Part shown: piece after piece, positions 18,130 through 25,467 of the stretch
How positions within the stretch are numbered: position 1 is the first letter of the stretch
Layout of the letters: the number at the start of each line of letters is the position of its first letter
Assembly (NCBI GenBank): GCA_021821045.1
Contig: JAKACW010000034.1
Location: forward strand, 1 to 43,324
Source of the DNA: Pseudomonadota bacterium
GTDB lineage: Bacteria; Pseudomonadota; Gammaproteobacteria; JAADHS01
Length of the DNA stretch: 43,324 nt
Direction: 5' to 3'
The notes under the pieces: model-generated
The model's database searches: none
What the model was told of the DNA's origin: nothing
Seen by the model: only the letters and a program-made list of their open reading frames with translations
Program-made: the position numbers and the translations under genes

Positions 18130-19443
18130 ATGCTGCAAACGCGTATTTTTTTTGGTGCCGTGATCGGAATTCTTTTGCCCTCGAGCGTGCTCGCCAACTT
18201 CTCACTCACGCCCTACATCGGCGATTTCAATCGTGCGCGCGCAGGGGGCGCCGCCGCCGCTGAAGACGCAACGACCACATTCACGAATCCGGCGGGTCTC
18301 GTGCGTCTTGCGAAACAGCAGTGGGTGGTCACCGGTCATTACTACTTGCCGAGTGCGGAGTTTCGCGACACGGGTACGATCGACGGCATCGGCAATGCGA
18401 TTTCCGGTGGCGACGGCGGCGATGGCGGCGTCGAAGCGGCGGTGCCTAACGCGTTTTATGCGCGACCGCTGTCGTCGGACTGGACCATGGGGGTGGCGTT
18501 GGCGGCGCCGTTCGGACTTGGCACCAAGTACGAATCGAATTGGGTTGGCCGTTATCACAGCATCGAGGCGGGCATTGAAACCATGGCGATCAACCCGGGC
18601 GTCGGCTTTAACATGGGTGACGGCTGGTCCGTTGGCGCGGGTGTGACACTGCAATATGCCAAGGCAACCATGTCGAGCGCGCTCGATTTTGGTGCCATCT
18701 GTTTGAACGCGCTCGATCCGGCCACCTGCGCCGGGTTGGGCATGCCGGCACCGCAATCGGCCGATGGCATGGTCGTCATGGAAGGCGACGATTGGGGTCA
18801 TGGGATCAACGTGGGCTTGCTGTGGTCCGGTGAGAACACACGGTTTGGCCTTAGCTATCGTTCAAAGGTTGAACATACGCTGGACGGCGATGCCACCTTC
18901 ACCACGCCCGCGGGGGCCGCGGCGTTCCAACCCATGTTCGTCGACACGGGCATGCAGTTGGCCATGACGCTGCCTGAGATACTGTCGGTGAGTGTCTACC
19001 ATCAATGGTCCTCGCGGCTGGCGGTCATGGCCGACATCACCGGCACCCGCTGGAGTCGCATCGAACGGTTCGAGTTCCAATACGACAACCCGGCGCAGCC
19101 GACCCAGACTGTCGACAAGGACTGGGAAGACACCTGGCGCCTTGCCGTAGGCGCGGACTATCAATGGCGCGCGCGGTGGAAACTGCAGGGCGGCGTGGCC
19201 TTTGAACAAAGCGCGCTGCCGGACCGGACCTTCGATCCCAGCATTCCCGTTGCCGATGCCATCTGGTTGGTGGCGGGCGCCGAGTACAGCCCTTCCGACA
19301 AAATGTCGCTTGGCTTTGGCTGGACGCATATCGTGTTCGAGGATCGTACCGTCAATCACGTCGGCGCAATGGGCGACACGTTGCGCGGCGACCTGGAACC
19401 GTCACTGGACGTCATTGATCTGCGCGTGAAGTGGCTGTTCTAA
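18130..19443 (+). CDS. FadL/TodX-family outer-membrane porin
   Basis: A 437-residue protein. A signal peptide ends near SVLA-N (residues 18-23). The mature N-terminus contains FNRARAGGAAAAEDATTTFTNPAGL, the hatch-domain signature (A-x-A-E-D-A-x-T...NPAG) of FadL-type channels. Alternating beta-strand segments follow and the chain ends in a terminal Phe (VKWLF), as expected for an outer-membrane barrel. The family imports long-chain fatty acids or hydrophobic aromatics. It stands alone, divergent from the methyltransferase operon. The substrate is unknown. Confidence 0.9.
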   Translation: MLQTRIFFGAVIGILLPSSVLANFSLTPYIGDFNRARAGGAAAAEDATTTFTNPAGLVRLAKQQWVVTGHYYLPSAEFRDTGTIDGIGNAISGGDGGDGGVEAAVPNAFYARPLSSDWTMGVALAAPFGLGTKYESNWVGRYHSIEAGIETMAINPGVGFNMGDGWSVGAGVTLQYAKATMSSALDFGAICLNALDPATCAGLGMPAPQSADGMVVMEGDDWGHGINVGLLWSGENTRFGLSYRSKVEHTLDGDATFTTPAGAAAFQPMFVDTGMQLAMTLPEILSVSVYHQWSSRLAVMADITGTRWSRIERFEFQYDNPAQPTQTVDKDWEDTWRLAVGADYQWRARWKLQGGVAFEQSALPDRTFDPSIPVADAIWLVAGAEYSPSDKMSLGFGWTHIVFEDRTVNHVGAMGDTLRGDLEPSLDVIDLRVKWLF

Positions 19444-19467
19444 GCGCGACACGCATCGGTTTGATCT

Positions 19468-19483
19468 TGGCACATTTTTCGCT
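19468..19483 (+). promoter_or_regulatory. Candidate sigma-54 promoter of the nasT-like gene
   Basis: TGGCACATTTTTCGCT: GG at 19469-19470 and GC at 19481-19482 are separated by exactly 10 bp, and the first half is the exact TGGCAC of RpoN promoters. One base departs from the TTGC half. The predicted start near 19494 gives a leader of about 65 nt. Two other elements of this form precede the reductase operon and nrtA. Confidence 0.6.
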
Positions 19484-19499
19484 CGTTCAATTGAAAGAT

Positions 19500-19523
19500 C
19501 CCGGCGATAGCGTTGTCGCCGGG
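19500..19523 (+). other. Hairpin in the nasT-like leader
   Basis: CCCGGCGA and TCGCCGGG form a perfect 8-bp stem with an 8-nt loop. There is no T-run, so it is not an intrinsic terminator. It lies in the predicted 5' leader, just downstream of the candidate sigma-54 promoter, and may influence stability or translation. Confidence 0.5.
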
Positions 19524-19558
19524 TGCGGGGTCAATGCGGCTGCGAGAAGGTGCTGGGT

Positions 19559-20170
19559 ATGACCGATACGGCTCTGGTGCTGAGTCACGTCGAAGACGAG
19601 TTGTTCTTATATAAACAGCAGCTTGCCGCGCTGGGTTTCGATGTGGCGTGGTGTCCGCTGGCCATCCCGACGCGGGATCTGGGCGGCGTCGTCGCGACCG
19701 CCGCGCCGCGGGTCATCGTCGTCATTTGTTCCAAGGTAACCGAGACGATTCTGGTGCGGCTGCGCCACATCATGGCGCATTGCTGCGCGCCTCTGCTGGT
19801 GTTTACCGCCGACGACGATTCGCGAATGATCGACGAGGCGCTTCGGGCCGGGGTGGCATCTTATGTGGTGGATCCGGACGGCGCGGCGGATCGTCTGCCG
19901 GCCATCATGCGGGTGGCCGATGCGCGCTGCCGTTTGGAGCAACAGCGCAAGTTTGATCTGCTCCAAGCGCGACAATCGCTGCAGGAGCGCAAGACCATCG
20001 ACCGCGCCAAAGGGATTCTCATGGACCGCAAGGGATTGTCCGAGTTCGACGCTTACCAGCTGCTGCGCAAATCGGCGATGAACAATAACGAGAAGATCAT
20101 CGATGTCGCGCGGCGGGTGCTGTCCGTCGCAAGCCTGAGCGCCGAACGCGGCGAATCTGCACGCTCCTAG
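19559..20170 (+). CDS. nasT: NasT-like ANTAR-domain antiterminator
   Basis: A 203-residue protein from ATG 19559, preceded by GAGAAGG at 19544-19550. An N-terminal pseudo-receiver (about 1-125; VIVVICSK, LLVFTADDD) is joined by a coiled coil to a C-terminal ANTAR domain (about 140-195: ERKTIDRAKGILMDRKGLSE, then DAYQLLRKSAM). NasT/AmiR proteins bind pairs of hexaloop RNA hairpins and prevent leader termination when nitrate or nitrite is present. The very next leader (20309-20433) has exactly such hairpins and a terminator. No NasS sensor lies beside it: the only NrtA-like protein in the window (25468) carries a signal peptide. Confidence 0.9.
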   Translation: MTDTALVLSHVEDELFLYKQQLAALGFDVAWCPLAIPTRDLGGVVATAAPRVIVVICSKVTETILVRLRHIMAHCCAPLLVFTADDDSRMIDEALRAGVASYVVDPDGAADRLPAIMRVADARCRLEQQRKFDLLQARQSLQERKTIDRAKGILMDRKGLSEFDAYQLLRKSAMNNNEKIIDVARRVLSVASLSAERGESARS

Positions 20171-20189
20171 CGCAAACATAGCTGTTAAA

Positions 20190-20297
20190 TGCACCATATT
20201 GCGGCTTGCTGGCGCGGTCTGCCCGTGATTCACTCCGCGAAAAATTCGAACGCACAGTGACTTAAGAATTTTCGAACCTCTTGGCACAACCTCTGCA
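20190..20297 (+). promoter_or_regulatory. Candidate sigma-54 promoter and upstream region of the reductase operon
   Basis: TGGCACAACCTCTGCA at 20282-20297 has GG (20283-20284) and GC (20295-20296) separated by 10 bp. The predicted start is near 20308, one base before the ANTAR hairpins. Upstream, TGCACC at 20190-20195 with a poor partner at 20201-20206 is a possible NtrC half-site, about 115 bp before the start. TTCGAA occurs at 20245-20250 and again at 20271-20276. RpoN/NtrC control is inferred from these elements and from the gene content. Confidence 0.65.
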
Positions 20298-20308
20298 AAG
20301 CTTACTGC

Positions 20309-20361
20309 GCAACCCAATGATGGGCTGTTAACCAACGCATAGGCGGTCATGGCCGACCGCC
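20309..20361 (+). ncRNA. ANTAR-target leader RNA (P1 and P2 hexaloop hairpins)
   Basis: P1 (20309-20328) pairs GCAACCC with GGGCTGT (one mismatch, one G-U) around the six-base loop AATGAT. P2 (20342-20361) is a perfect 7-bp stem, GGCGGTC with GACCGCC, around the six-base loop ATGGCC. Both loops have A at position 1 and G at position 4, the bases conserved in RNA targets of ANTAR proteins. The hairpins are directly followed by an intrinsic terminator and the reductase gene, and nasT lies immediately upstream, so the assignment as a NasT-controlled attenuator is strong. Confidence 0.85.
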
Positions 20362-20369
20362 ACTGGACA

Positions 20370-20433
20370 ACGGCGTCCACGCTTCGCTTCCAACCCTCCC
20401 GGATTCGGCGAAGCAGTGGACGCCGTTTTTTTT
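20370..20433 (+). terminator. Intrinsic attenuator terminator before the reductase gene
   Basis: ACGGCGTCCAC (20370-20380) pairs perfectly with GTGGACGCCGT (20416-20426), and GCTTCGC (20381-20387) pairs with GCGAAGC (20408-20414) across a single bulged base. Eight T residues (20426-20433) follow. The reductase start codon is only 10 bp beyond, so this is a leader attenuator rather than the end of a gene. NasT binding to the two upstream hairpins would be expected to allow read-through. Confidence 0.92.
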
Positions 20434-20442
20434 GGGGTACGC

Positions 20443-22497
20443 ATGCTGAGTTTGACCAAGCAGGTTGTCGAGCGATCGCTGTCGGCGAATGTGGCGCGGC
20501 GAAGTCCGTCGCCACCGGCGCAGAATCCGGCGGCGTCTCAGGACAGGCCATCGCAAACCCATCCTGTCGTCATCGTGGGCGCCGGGCCGGTGGGCATGCG
20601 GGCCGCGCAGGAACTGCTCAAGCGCGACCAACGCACACCTTTGGTTCTGTTCGGCGACGAGCCCTGGCAGCCGTACAACCGGGTGCGCCTATCCTCATTG
20701 CTGTCGGGGGAGTTGAGTTGGGCGGCGACGTTCGAGGGGCTGACCTTGGCGGCGGATGCGCGCGTTACCCAGCACTTTCACTGTCCGATTGTCGCCATCG
20801 ATCGCGACAACCGCAGCGTAACGGATGCCAAGGGAACGACCTATTCCTACTCCTACCTGATTCTGGCCACGGGGTCGCGGGCTCACATGCCCAGCATTCC
20901 GGGCATCGCGCTTACGGGCGTTTACAAGTTTCGTGATTTGAACGATGCGCAACATTTGTTGGCTCGCCGCGTGCGTACCCGAAAGACGGTAGTGATCGGC
21001 GGCGGTTTGTTGGGGTTGGAAGCCGCGCGGGCCATGCAGCGTTTCAATACCGAAGTGACCGTGATCGAGCACGCGACCCGTTTGATGAATCGTCAGCTCG
21101 ATGACGGCGCCGCCGAGCGCTTGCGCGAGCATTTGATGTCGATGGGTATGCGCATCGTTTTGCACGACTCGGTGCGGCAGGTCGTCGGTGATCAGCGCGT
21201 GCAGGGCGTCGCGTTGCTGAGCGGGCGGACGATCGAGTGCGACACCGTGGTGGTGGCCACCGGCATTGTGCCCAATGTGGAACTGGCGCTGCAGGCGCAA
21301 CTTAGCGTCGGCCGCGGCATTCGCGTCAATGACAACATGCAAACCAGCGATGAGCGGATCTTCGCCGTGGGCGAATGCGCCGAGCATCGCGGCGTGGTCT
21401 ACGGTTTAGTTGGACCGGGGTTCGAGCAAGCAGCGGTCGCCGCCCACCGCATCGCGGTTGGCCGGGCGCGTTATCAGGGCTCCATCGTCGCCGCGCGGTT
21501 GAAGGTTGTGGGCCAGCCAGTGTTTAGCATGGGGGCGGTCACCGAGGAGGCCGTTCCGCCCGAAGCGACGGCGCTCGTATTTGAGCGCACCAATGCCCAT
21601 CTCTATCGCAAATTGATTATTCGGCGCGGGCGTCTCGCCGGCGCCGTGGCACTGGGCGAGTGGGAACAGTTGGGCCGCTTGCAGGAAGCGATTACTCGTC
21701 GCCGAATCGTGTGGCCGTGGCAGCGCCGTCGTTTTCGCCGCGAGGGCGACCTGTGGCCGGCGGCTCAGCGCGACGCCATCGCCCATTGGCCCGCGGGGAC
21801 GGTGATCTGCAATTGCACCGGCGTGACGCGCGGTGCGATTTCACGGGCCATCGATGGCGGCTGCACCAGCGTGTCCGCCGTTGCGCAGTGCACTGGCGCA
21901 TCCAGTGTGTGCGGTTCGTGCCGGCCGCTGGTGGTCGAACTGCTCGGCGACAGCACCCTGTGCGAAGCGACCCGCGAGCAGAAAGCGATTTATGGGGTTT
22001 CGCTGCTGGCGTTGGCACTTGCCATGCTGACCTGCATCGTGCCCGCGATCGGCTCCCTTGACAGCGTCCAAGCGCCGATTCGCTGGGATCTGTTGTGGAC
22101 CGACGGATTGATTAAGCAGATCACCGGCTACAGTCTGCTCGGCCTGTCTGTCGTGGGCTTGGCGTTGTCGTTACGCAAGCGCATCAAACGCTTTACCTGG
22201 GGCGACGTCGCTAATTGGCAGGTGATTCACGTCGTTCTGGGCGCCGCCATCGTCGCTGCCTTTTTCGCTCATACCGGCTTCGGCCTTGGCGAGAACCTCA
22301 ATCGGGCGTTGGCGGTGGACTTCCTTGTGCTGTTGCTGGTGGGCGCACTGGGCGGAGTGCTCATTGGGTTGCAGTCGCGATTGCGCGCGGCGGTTGCCAA
22401 ACAGTGGCGCGACGGTCTGCTGTGGGCCCACATTCTGGCGTTCTGGCCGTTGCCCGTTCTGCTCGCCTTTCATATCACCGGCGTCTACTACTTTTAG
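20443..22497 (+). CDS. NirB-like flavoprotein fused to a di-haem b membrane domain
   Basis: A 684-residue protein. The N-terminal half matches the electron-input part of NirB: FAD-binding VVIVGAGPVG (42-51), NAD(P)-binding VVIGGGLLGLEAA (about 180-195) and VGECAEHRG closing the FAD site. A BFD-like [2Fe-2S] domain follows with C456, C458, C490 and C493. In NirB a sirohaem/[4Fe-4S] nitrite reductase domain comes next; here it is absent and replaced by about five membrane helices (530-684). Helices 3 and 5 each carry His pairs 14 residues apart (H596/H610 and H663/H677), the HX13H pattern of transmembrane b-haem pairs. It probably passes electrons from NAD(P)H to the periplasmic multihaem cytochrome of the next gene. 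ATG 20443 has GGGG just upstream; a GTG at 20416 lies inside the terminator and is rejected. Confidence 0.85.
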   Translation: MLSLTKQVVERSLSANVARRSPSPPAQNPAASQDRPSQTHPVVIVGAGPVGMRAAQELLKRDQRTPLVLFGDEPWQPYNRVRLSSLLSGELSWAATFEGLTLAADARVTQHFHCPIVAIDRDNRSVTDAKGTTYSYSYLILATGSRAHMPSIPGIALTGVYKFRDLNDAQHLLARRVRTRKTVVIGGGLLGLEAARAMQRFNTEVTVIEHATRLMNRQLDDGAAERLREHLMSMGMRIVLHDSVRQVVGDQRVQGVALLSGRTIECDTVVVATGIVPNVELALQAQLSVGRGIRVNDNMQTSDERIFAVGECAEHRGVVYGLVGPGFEQAAVAAHRIAVGRARYQGSIVAARLKVVGQPVFSMGAVTEEAVPPEATALVFERTNAHLYRKLIIRRGRLAGAVALGEWEQLGRLQEAITRRRIVWPWQRRRFRREGDLWPAAQRDAIAHWPAGTVICNCTGVTRGAISRAIDGGCTSVSAVAQCTGASSVCGSCRPLVVELLGDSTLCEATREQKAIYGVSLLALALAMLTCIVPAIGSLDSVQAPIRWDLLWTDGLIKQITGYSLLGLSVVGLALSLRKRIKRFTWGDVANWQVIHVVLGAAIVAAFFAHTGFGLGENLNRALAVDFLVLLLVGALGGVLIGLQSRLRAAVAKQWRDGLLWAHILAFWPLPVLLAFHITGVYYF

Positions 22498-22510
22498 GCT
22501 TGTTTGGACC

Positions 22511-23869
22511 ATGGCATCGAGCAAAGCAAAAGTGTGGGCGATGTGGATCGCGATGACGATCTTTGCCGCGACCTATCTTGGCTACGCCATGGCGGGCAAG
22601 CATCAGGCGCTCTATCTACCAGGTGCGACAACGGATGGCCATTACCAAATCGAGTTGAAATGCGAGCAATGCCATGGCGGCGGTTTCGAGGGCGGCGCGG
22701 CTTTGCAGAAAGCCTGCGTTCGATGTCACGGCGACGAACTCGCGGCGGTGGAGGACTCCCACCCGCGCAAGAAGTTCACCGACCCGCGCAATGCTGAACG
22801 GGTGTCCAAACTCGACGCGACCCTCTGCGTGACGTGCCACAGCGAACACCGGCCCCGCCACACCCGCGCCATGGGCGTGACGCTGGCCGACGACTTCTGC
22901 GTGTTCTGTCATGCCGACATCGAAGAGGACAGAAAGAGCCACAAGGACTTTGGGTTTGAAGGCTGTGCGGCGGCGGGGTGCCACAACTTTCATGACAACG
23001 AAGCGCTGTACGAAGACTTTCTGGTCAAGCACGGCGGAGACCCTGACTTGTTGGAGTCGCCGCGTGTGCCTGCGAGAGACTTTGGGGAATTCAATAGACG
23101 CGTCCATCCCGATCAAGCGATCCCGCTGTTAGCCGCGGCCAGCGACGCGCCGAGTTCGGCGGCGGAGCGGAAGATTGTGGATGACTGGGCGAAGTCGGCC
23201 CATGCCGACGGCGGGATCAACTGCAGCGGTTGTCATTCGAAAACCGAGACGGATCGAACATGGGTGGGCAAGCCGGGGCTGGATGTCTGCGCGCGCTGCC
23301 ACGAAGCGGAACAAACCGGCTTTCGCGCCGGCAAGCACGGCATGCGCCTGGCCGCCGAACTCGAACCCATGTCGCCGGTGCTTGCCCGCCTGCCCATGAA
23401 AGCGGATGTGAAAGACCAGCCCATGGGTTGCGAGACTTGTCATGGCGGTCATCGCTATGACACGGCGCGCGCAGCCGTGGATGCCTGCCTGGGTTGCCAC
23501 GACGATGACCACTCGCGGGAATACAAGAAGTCACCTCACTTCGAGTTGCCCGCGGAGGCGGCGGTCACGTGCGCAACCTGCCACTTGCCGCGCTTGGCCC
23601 ACAAGCAAGACGGCGAGCGGCGCGTGCTCGTCCAACACAATCAAAATTTCAATCTGCGGCCCAACGAAAAAATGATTCGCACCGTCTGCATGAACTGTCA
23701 TGGCCTGCGCTTTGCCATCGACGCGCTGGCCGATCCGGCGCTGATCGCCAACAACTTTCGCGGTAAGCCCAGCAAACATGTCGGGAGCATCGACATGGCG
23801 ATCGCGCGGGAGTTGAGTGGCGAAAAGGACAAGGATAGGAAAGAGCGCAGGAATGAAGAAGGCTCATGA
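22511..23869 (+). CDS. Membrane-anchored undecahaem cytochrome c
   Basis: A 452-residue protein from ATG 22511. One N-terminal hydrophobic helix (about 8-28) acts as signal or anchor; the rest is periplasmic. Eleven haem-binding motifs are seen: CXXCH at residues 51, 69, 106, 130, 238, 260, 307, 326, 354 and 393, and one CX4CH (CAAAGCH) at 152. None is CXXCK, the catalytic motif of NrfA and octahaem nitrite reductases. The chain ends in a highly charged tail. The gene follows the reductase by 13 bp. It may be an electron conduit or a new type of terminal reductase; the sequence does not decide. The haems fall in two groups (1-5 and 6-11) separated by about 80 residues. Confidence 0.85.
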   Translation: MASSKAKVWAMWIAMTIFAATYLGYAMAGKHQALYLPGATTDGHYQIELKCEQCHGGGFEGGAALQKACVRCHGDELAAVEDSHPRKKFTDPRNAERVSKLDATLCVTCHSEHRPRHTRAMGVTLADDFCVFCHADIEEDRKSHKDFGFEGCAAAGCHNFHDNEALYEDFLVKHGGDPDLLESPRVPARDFGEFNRRVHPDQAIPLLAAASDAPSSAAERKIVDDWAKSAHADGGINCSGCHSKTETDRTWVGKPGLDVCARCHEAEQTGFRAGKHGMRLAAELEPMSPVLARLPMKADVKDQPMGCETCHGGHRYDTARAAVDACLGCHDDDHSREYKKSPHFELPAEAAVTCATCHLPRLAHKQDGERRVLVQHNQNFNLRPNEKMIRTVCMNCHGLRFAIDALADPALIANNFRGKPSKHVGSIDMAIARELSGEKDKDRKERRNEEGS

Positions 23870-23883
23870 GCAAAAAAGAAGTT

Positions 23884-23944
23884 GTGGGAGCGGATCATTC
23901 CGCGATCGAGTCGGGCGAAGAATCGCGGAATGATCCGCTCCCAC
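23884..23944. repeat. REP-like inverted pair (BIME)
   Basis: Two oppositely oriented copies (GTGGGAGCGG... and ...CCGCTCCCAC) flank a 14-bp centre and can form a long hairpin. The pair lies between the multihaem cytochrome and the haem lipoprotein genes inside the putative operon, where it could set 3' ends and relative mRNA levels. Confidence 0.88.
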
Positions 23945-23988
23945 AGTGCATGCGATCAATATTTTCTAACAGAAGAGGAGTAGCAACG

Positions 23989-24573
23989 ATGAAAAACAAA
24001 GCAGTGCTAATGGGCGCAGTTCTCAGCGTCGGATCGGTCGGCGCGATCCTTGGCGGATGCTCCGAGACCACGGCCAAGAGCGGCGGCTTGAATCCGCAGA
24101 GTGTGGCCGATTCGATTCATGCCGTTCTGGAGTCGGATCGAACTGTCTACACCAAGTTCGTGGTCAATCGCCTGGTCAAGGAGGAGAAGGTCATCAAAGC
24201 CAGCGAACATTGGAAAGACGACAAAGCCCTGCCGCTGCCGGCGCAGATGTTCCGCATGGGGGCGGAGGCCGTGGCCGAGAAGAACGCAGGGTTCAGCTAC
24301 TCGCTGTTGTCGCTGTGGCCCATCAACAAACAGAACGAGCCGAAAACCGAAGCGGAAAAGAGCGGTTTGAAGTTCATCGCCGAAAACCCCGGCCAGAACT
24401 TCTACACCGAGGAAGAACTGGGCGGCAAGAAATACTACACCGCGGTCTACCCCGATATGGCTATCGCCCCGGCCTGCGTCGAGTGCCACAACGACCACAA
24501 AGACACGCCCAAGAGCGATTTCAAAATCGGGGACGTCATGGGCGGCGTGGTGATTCGATTGCCGATGAGTTAA
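23989..24573 (+). CDS. Haem lipoprotein with Tll0287-like (DUF3365) domain
   Basis: A 194-residue protein from ATG 23989, with a strong AGAAGAGGAG ribosome site at 23971-23980. An open frame from 23866 includes the REP pair and is not coding. The lipobox LGGC places the lipidated Cys at about residue 24. A single CXXCH (CVECH, followed by NDHK) lies near the end. The body (LLSLWPINKQN, FTYTEEEL-like region, GGVVIRLPMS) matches the DUF3365/Tll0287-like haem domain, which has been linked to redox or signalling roles. Being in the nitrogen-oxide cluster, it may carry electrons to or from the 11-haem protein, or sense redox or NO; the function is unproven. Confidence 0.82.
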   Translation: MKNKAVLMGAVLSVGSVGAILGGCSETTAKSGGLNPQSVADSIHAVLESDRTVYTKFVVNRLVKEEKVIKASEHWKDDKALPLPAQMFRMGAEAVAEKNAGFSYSLLSLWPINKQNEPKTEAEKSGLKFIAENPGQNFYTEEELGGKKYYTAVYPDMAIAPACVECHNDHKDTPKSDFKIGDVMGGVVIRLPMS

Positions 24574-24606
24574 TGGATTTTGATCGAGTCGAATCGCGGA
24601 ATTCAT

Positions 24607-24685
24607 GTGGGAGCGGTTTCCTACCGCGATTCTTGGCCGGACGTGCAGAGTGGCCCGGTCACATCGCGGAATGATCCGCTCCCAC
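24607..24685. repeat. REP-like inverted pair (mixed types)
   Basis: A TTTCCTA-type copy at 24607-24631 faces an ATCATT-type copy ending at 24685, with about 29 bp between. It lies between the haem lipoprotein and globin genes. Confidence 0.87.
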
Positions 24686-24712
24686 AATTTTCAATCAAAC
24701 GGAGAGAAAACA

Positions 24713-25132
24713 ATGACACCTGAACAAGTAGCACTGATCAAATCAAGTTTCGCCAAGGTCGAACCCATCGCCGACACCGCCGCCGCGATATTCTATGGCC
24801 GCCTGTTCGCGCTGGATCCGGAACTCAAACCGCTGTTCAAGGGCGACATGGTCGAGCAAGGCCGCAAGCTGATGCGCATGATTGGCACCGCCGTGCGCGG
24901 GCTCGACGACTTGCCGGCCATCGTGCCCGCGGTGCAGGATCTGGGCCGGCGGCACGTTCGCTATGGTGTGAAGGACGAGCACTACGACACGGTCGGGGCG
25001 GCGTTGATCTGGACACTGGAACAAGGCTTGGGCGAGGACTTCACGCCGGCGACCAAGACAGCGTGGGTCGACGTGTATACCGTTTTGGCGACGACCATGA
25101 AGGACGCCGCGGCCAAGCAGCAAGCGGCTTAA
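24713..25132 (+). CDS. Single-domain globin
   Basis: A 139-residue protein from ATG 24713, with GGAGAG upstream at 24701-24706. It has the globin fold pattern of bacterial single-domain haemoglobins: MTPEQVALIKSSFAKV at the A helix, IFYGRLFALDPELKPLFKGD in the B-C region, LGRRHVRYGVKDEHYDTVG with the proximal His of the F helix, and LIWTLEQGLGEDFTP in the G helix. There is no reductase domain, so it is not a flavohaemoglobin. In a nitrate/nitrite cluster the likely role is binding or oxidising NO leaked during nitrite reduction, or oxygen handling. Confidence 0.9.
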   Translation: MTPEQVALIKSSFAKVEPIADTAAAIFYGRLFALDPELKPLFKGDMVEQGRKLMRMIGTAVRGLDDLPAIVPAVQDLGRRHVRYGVKDEHYDTVGAALIWTLEQGLGEDFTPATKTAWVDVYTVLATTMKDAAAKQQAA

Positions 25133-25160
25133 CCGTTTCCCCGCCAATCATCTCCTATCG

Positions 25161-25193
25161 GCGCGCCGGGCGTCCGCAACGGACTCGGCGCGC
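25161..25193 (+). terminator. GC-rich hairpin after the globin gene
   Basis: GCGCGCCG (25161-25168) pairs with CGGCGCGC (25186-25193), and inside it GTCCG pairs with CGGAC. A T-rich stretch (TTATTTCATTTC) follows. It probably ends the reductase-cytochrome-globin transcript. The rest of 25133-25467 holds the candidate sigma-54 promoter of nrtA and no other gene. Confidence 0.65.
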
Positions 25194-25338
25194 TTATTTC
25201 ATTTCTGTGTTGTGCTGGTGCAGTGCCGCTGGCGCGCGCACAACTTGAGGGCGTCCGTTTCCTCTCAGGAATCGCCCCCGGCGCGGTGGATCGTCGTAAC
25301 GCGCGGAAACTACGCGCATTTCGCGTTCGATCGGAAAG

Positions 25339-25354
25339 TGGCACGCCAAGTGCT
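25339..25354 (+). promoter_or_regulatory. Candidate sigma-54 promoter of the nitrate transporter operon
   Basis: TGGCACGCCAAGTGCT: GG at 25340-25341 and GC at 25352-25353 are 10 bp apart, with an exact TGGCAC. The predicted start near 25365 gives a leader of about 100 nt. Unlike the reductase leader it shows no hexaloop pair or terminator. GGTGCA at 25217-25222 is a possible NtrC half-site about 145 bp upstream. Confidence 0.6.
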
Positions 25355-25467
25355 ACTTATGAATTGAGACGAAGCTTTCGTGCCTGCCGAGAACCCAAAG
25401 CGGTTCGAATAAGGTGCGCGGCGGATTCACTTTGAACGAGAAAACGACACAACAGGCGGAGTTACTT

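Noticed and set aside
20416-20442. GTG start 27 bp upstream of the reductase ATG
   Set aside because: It lies within the terminator stem and would code through the U-run. ATG 20443 has GGGG correctly placed.
22511-23869. NrfA or octahaem nitrite reductase
   Set aside because: No CXXCK motif, and the haem count and spacing differ.
23866-23988. N-terminal extension of the haem lipoprotein
   Set aside because: It would translate the REP pair and hide the signal sequence. ATG 23989 has a strong ribosome site.
24713-25132. Flavohaemoglobin (Hmp)
   Set aside because: Only the 139-residue globin domain is present, with no FAD/NAD reductase domain.
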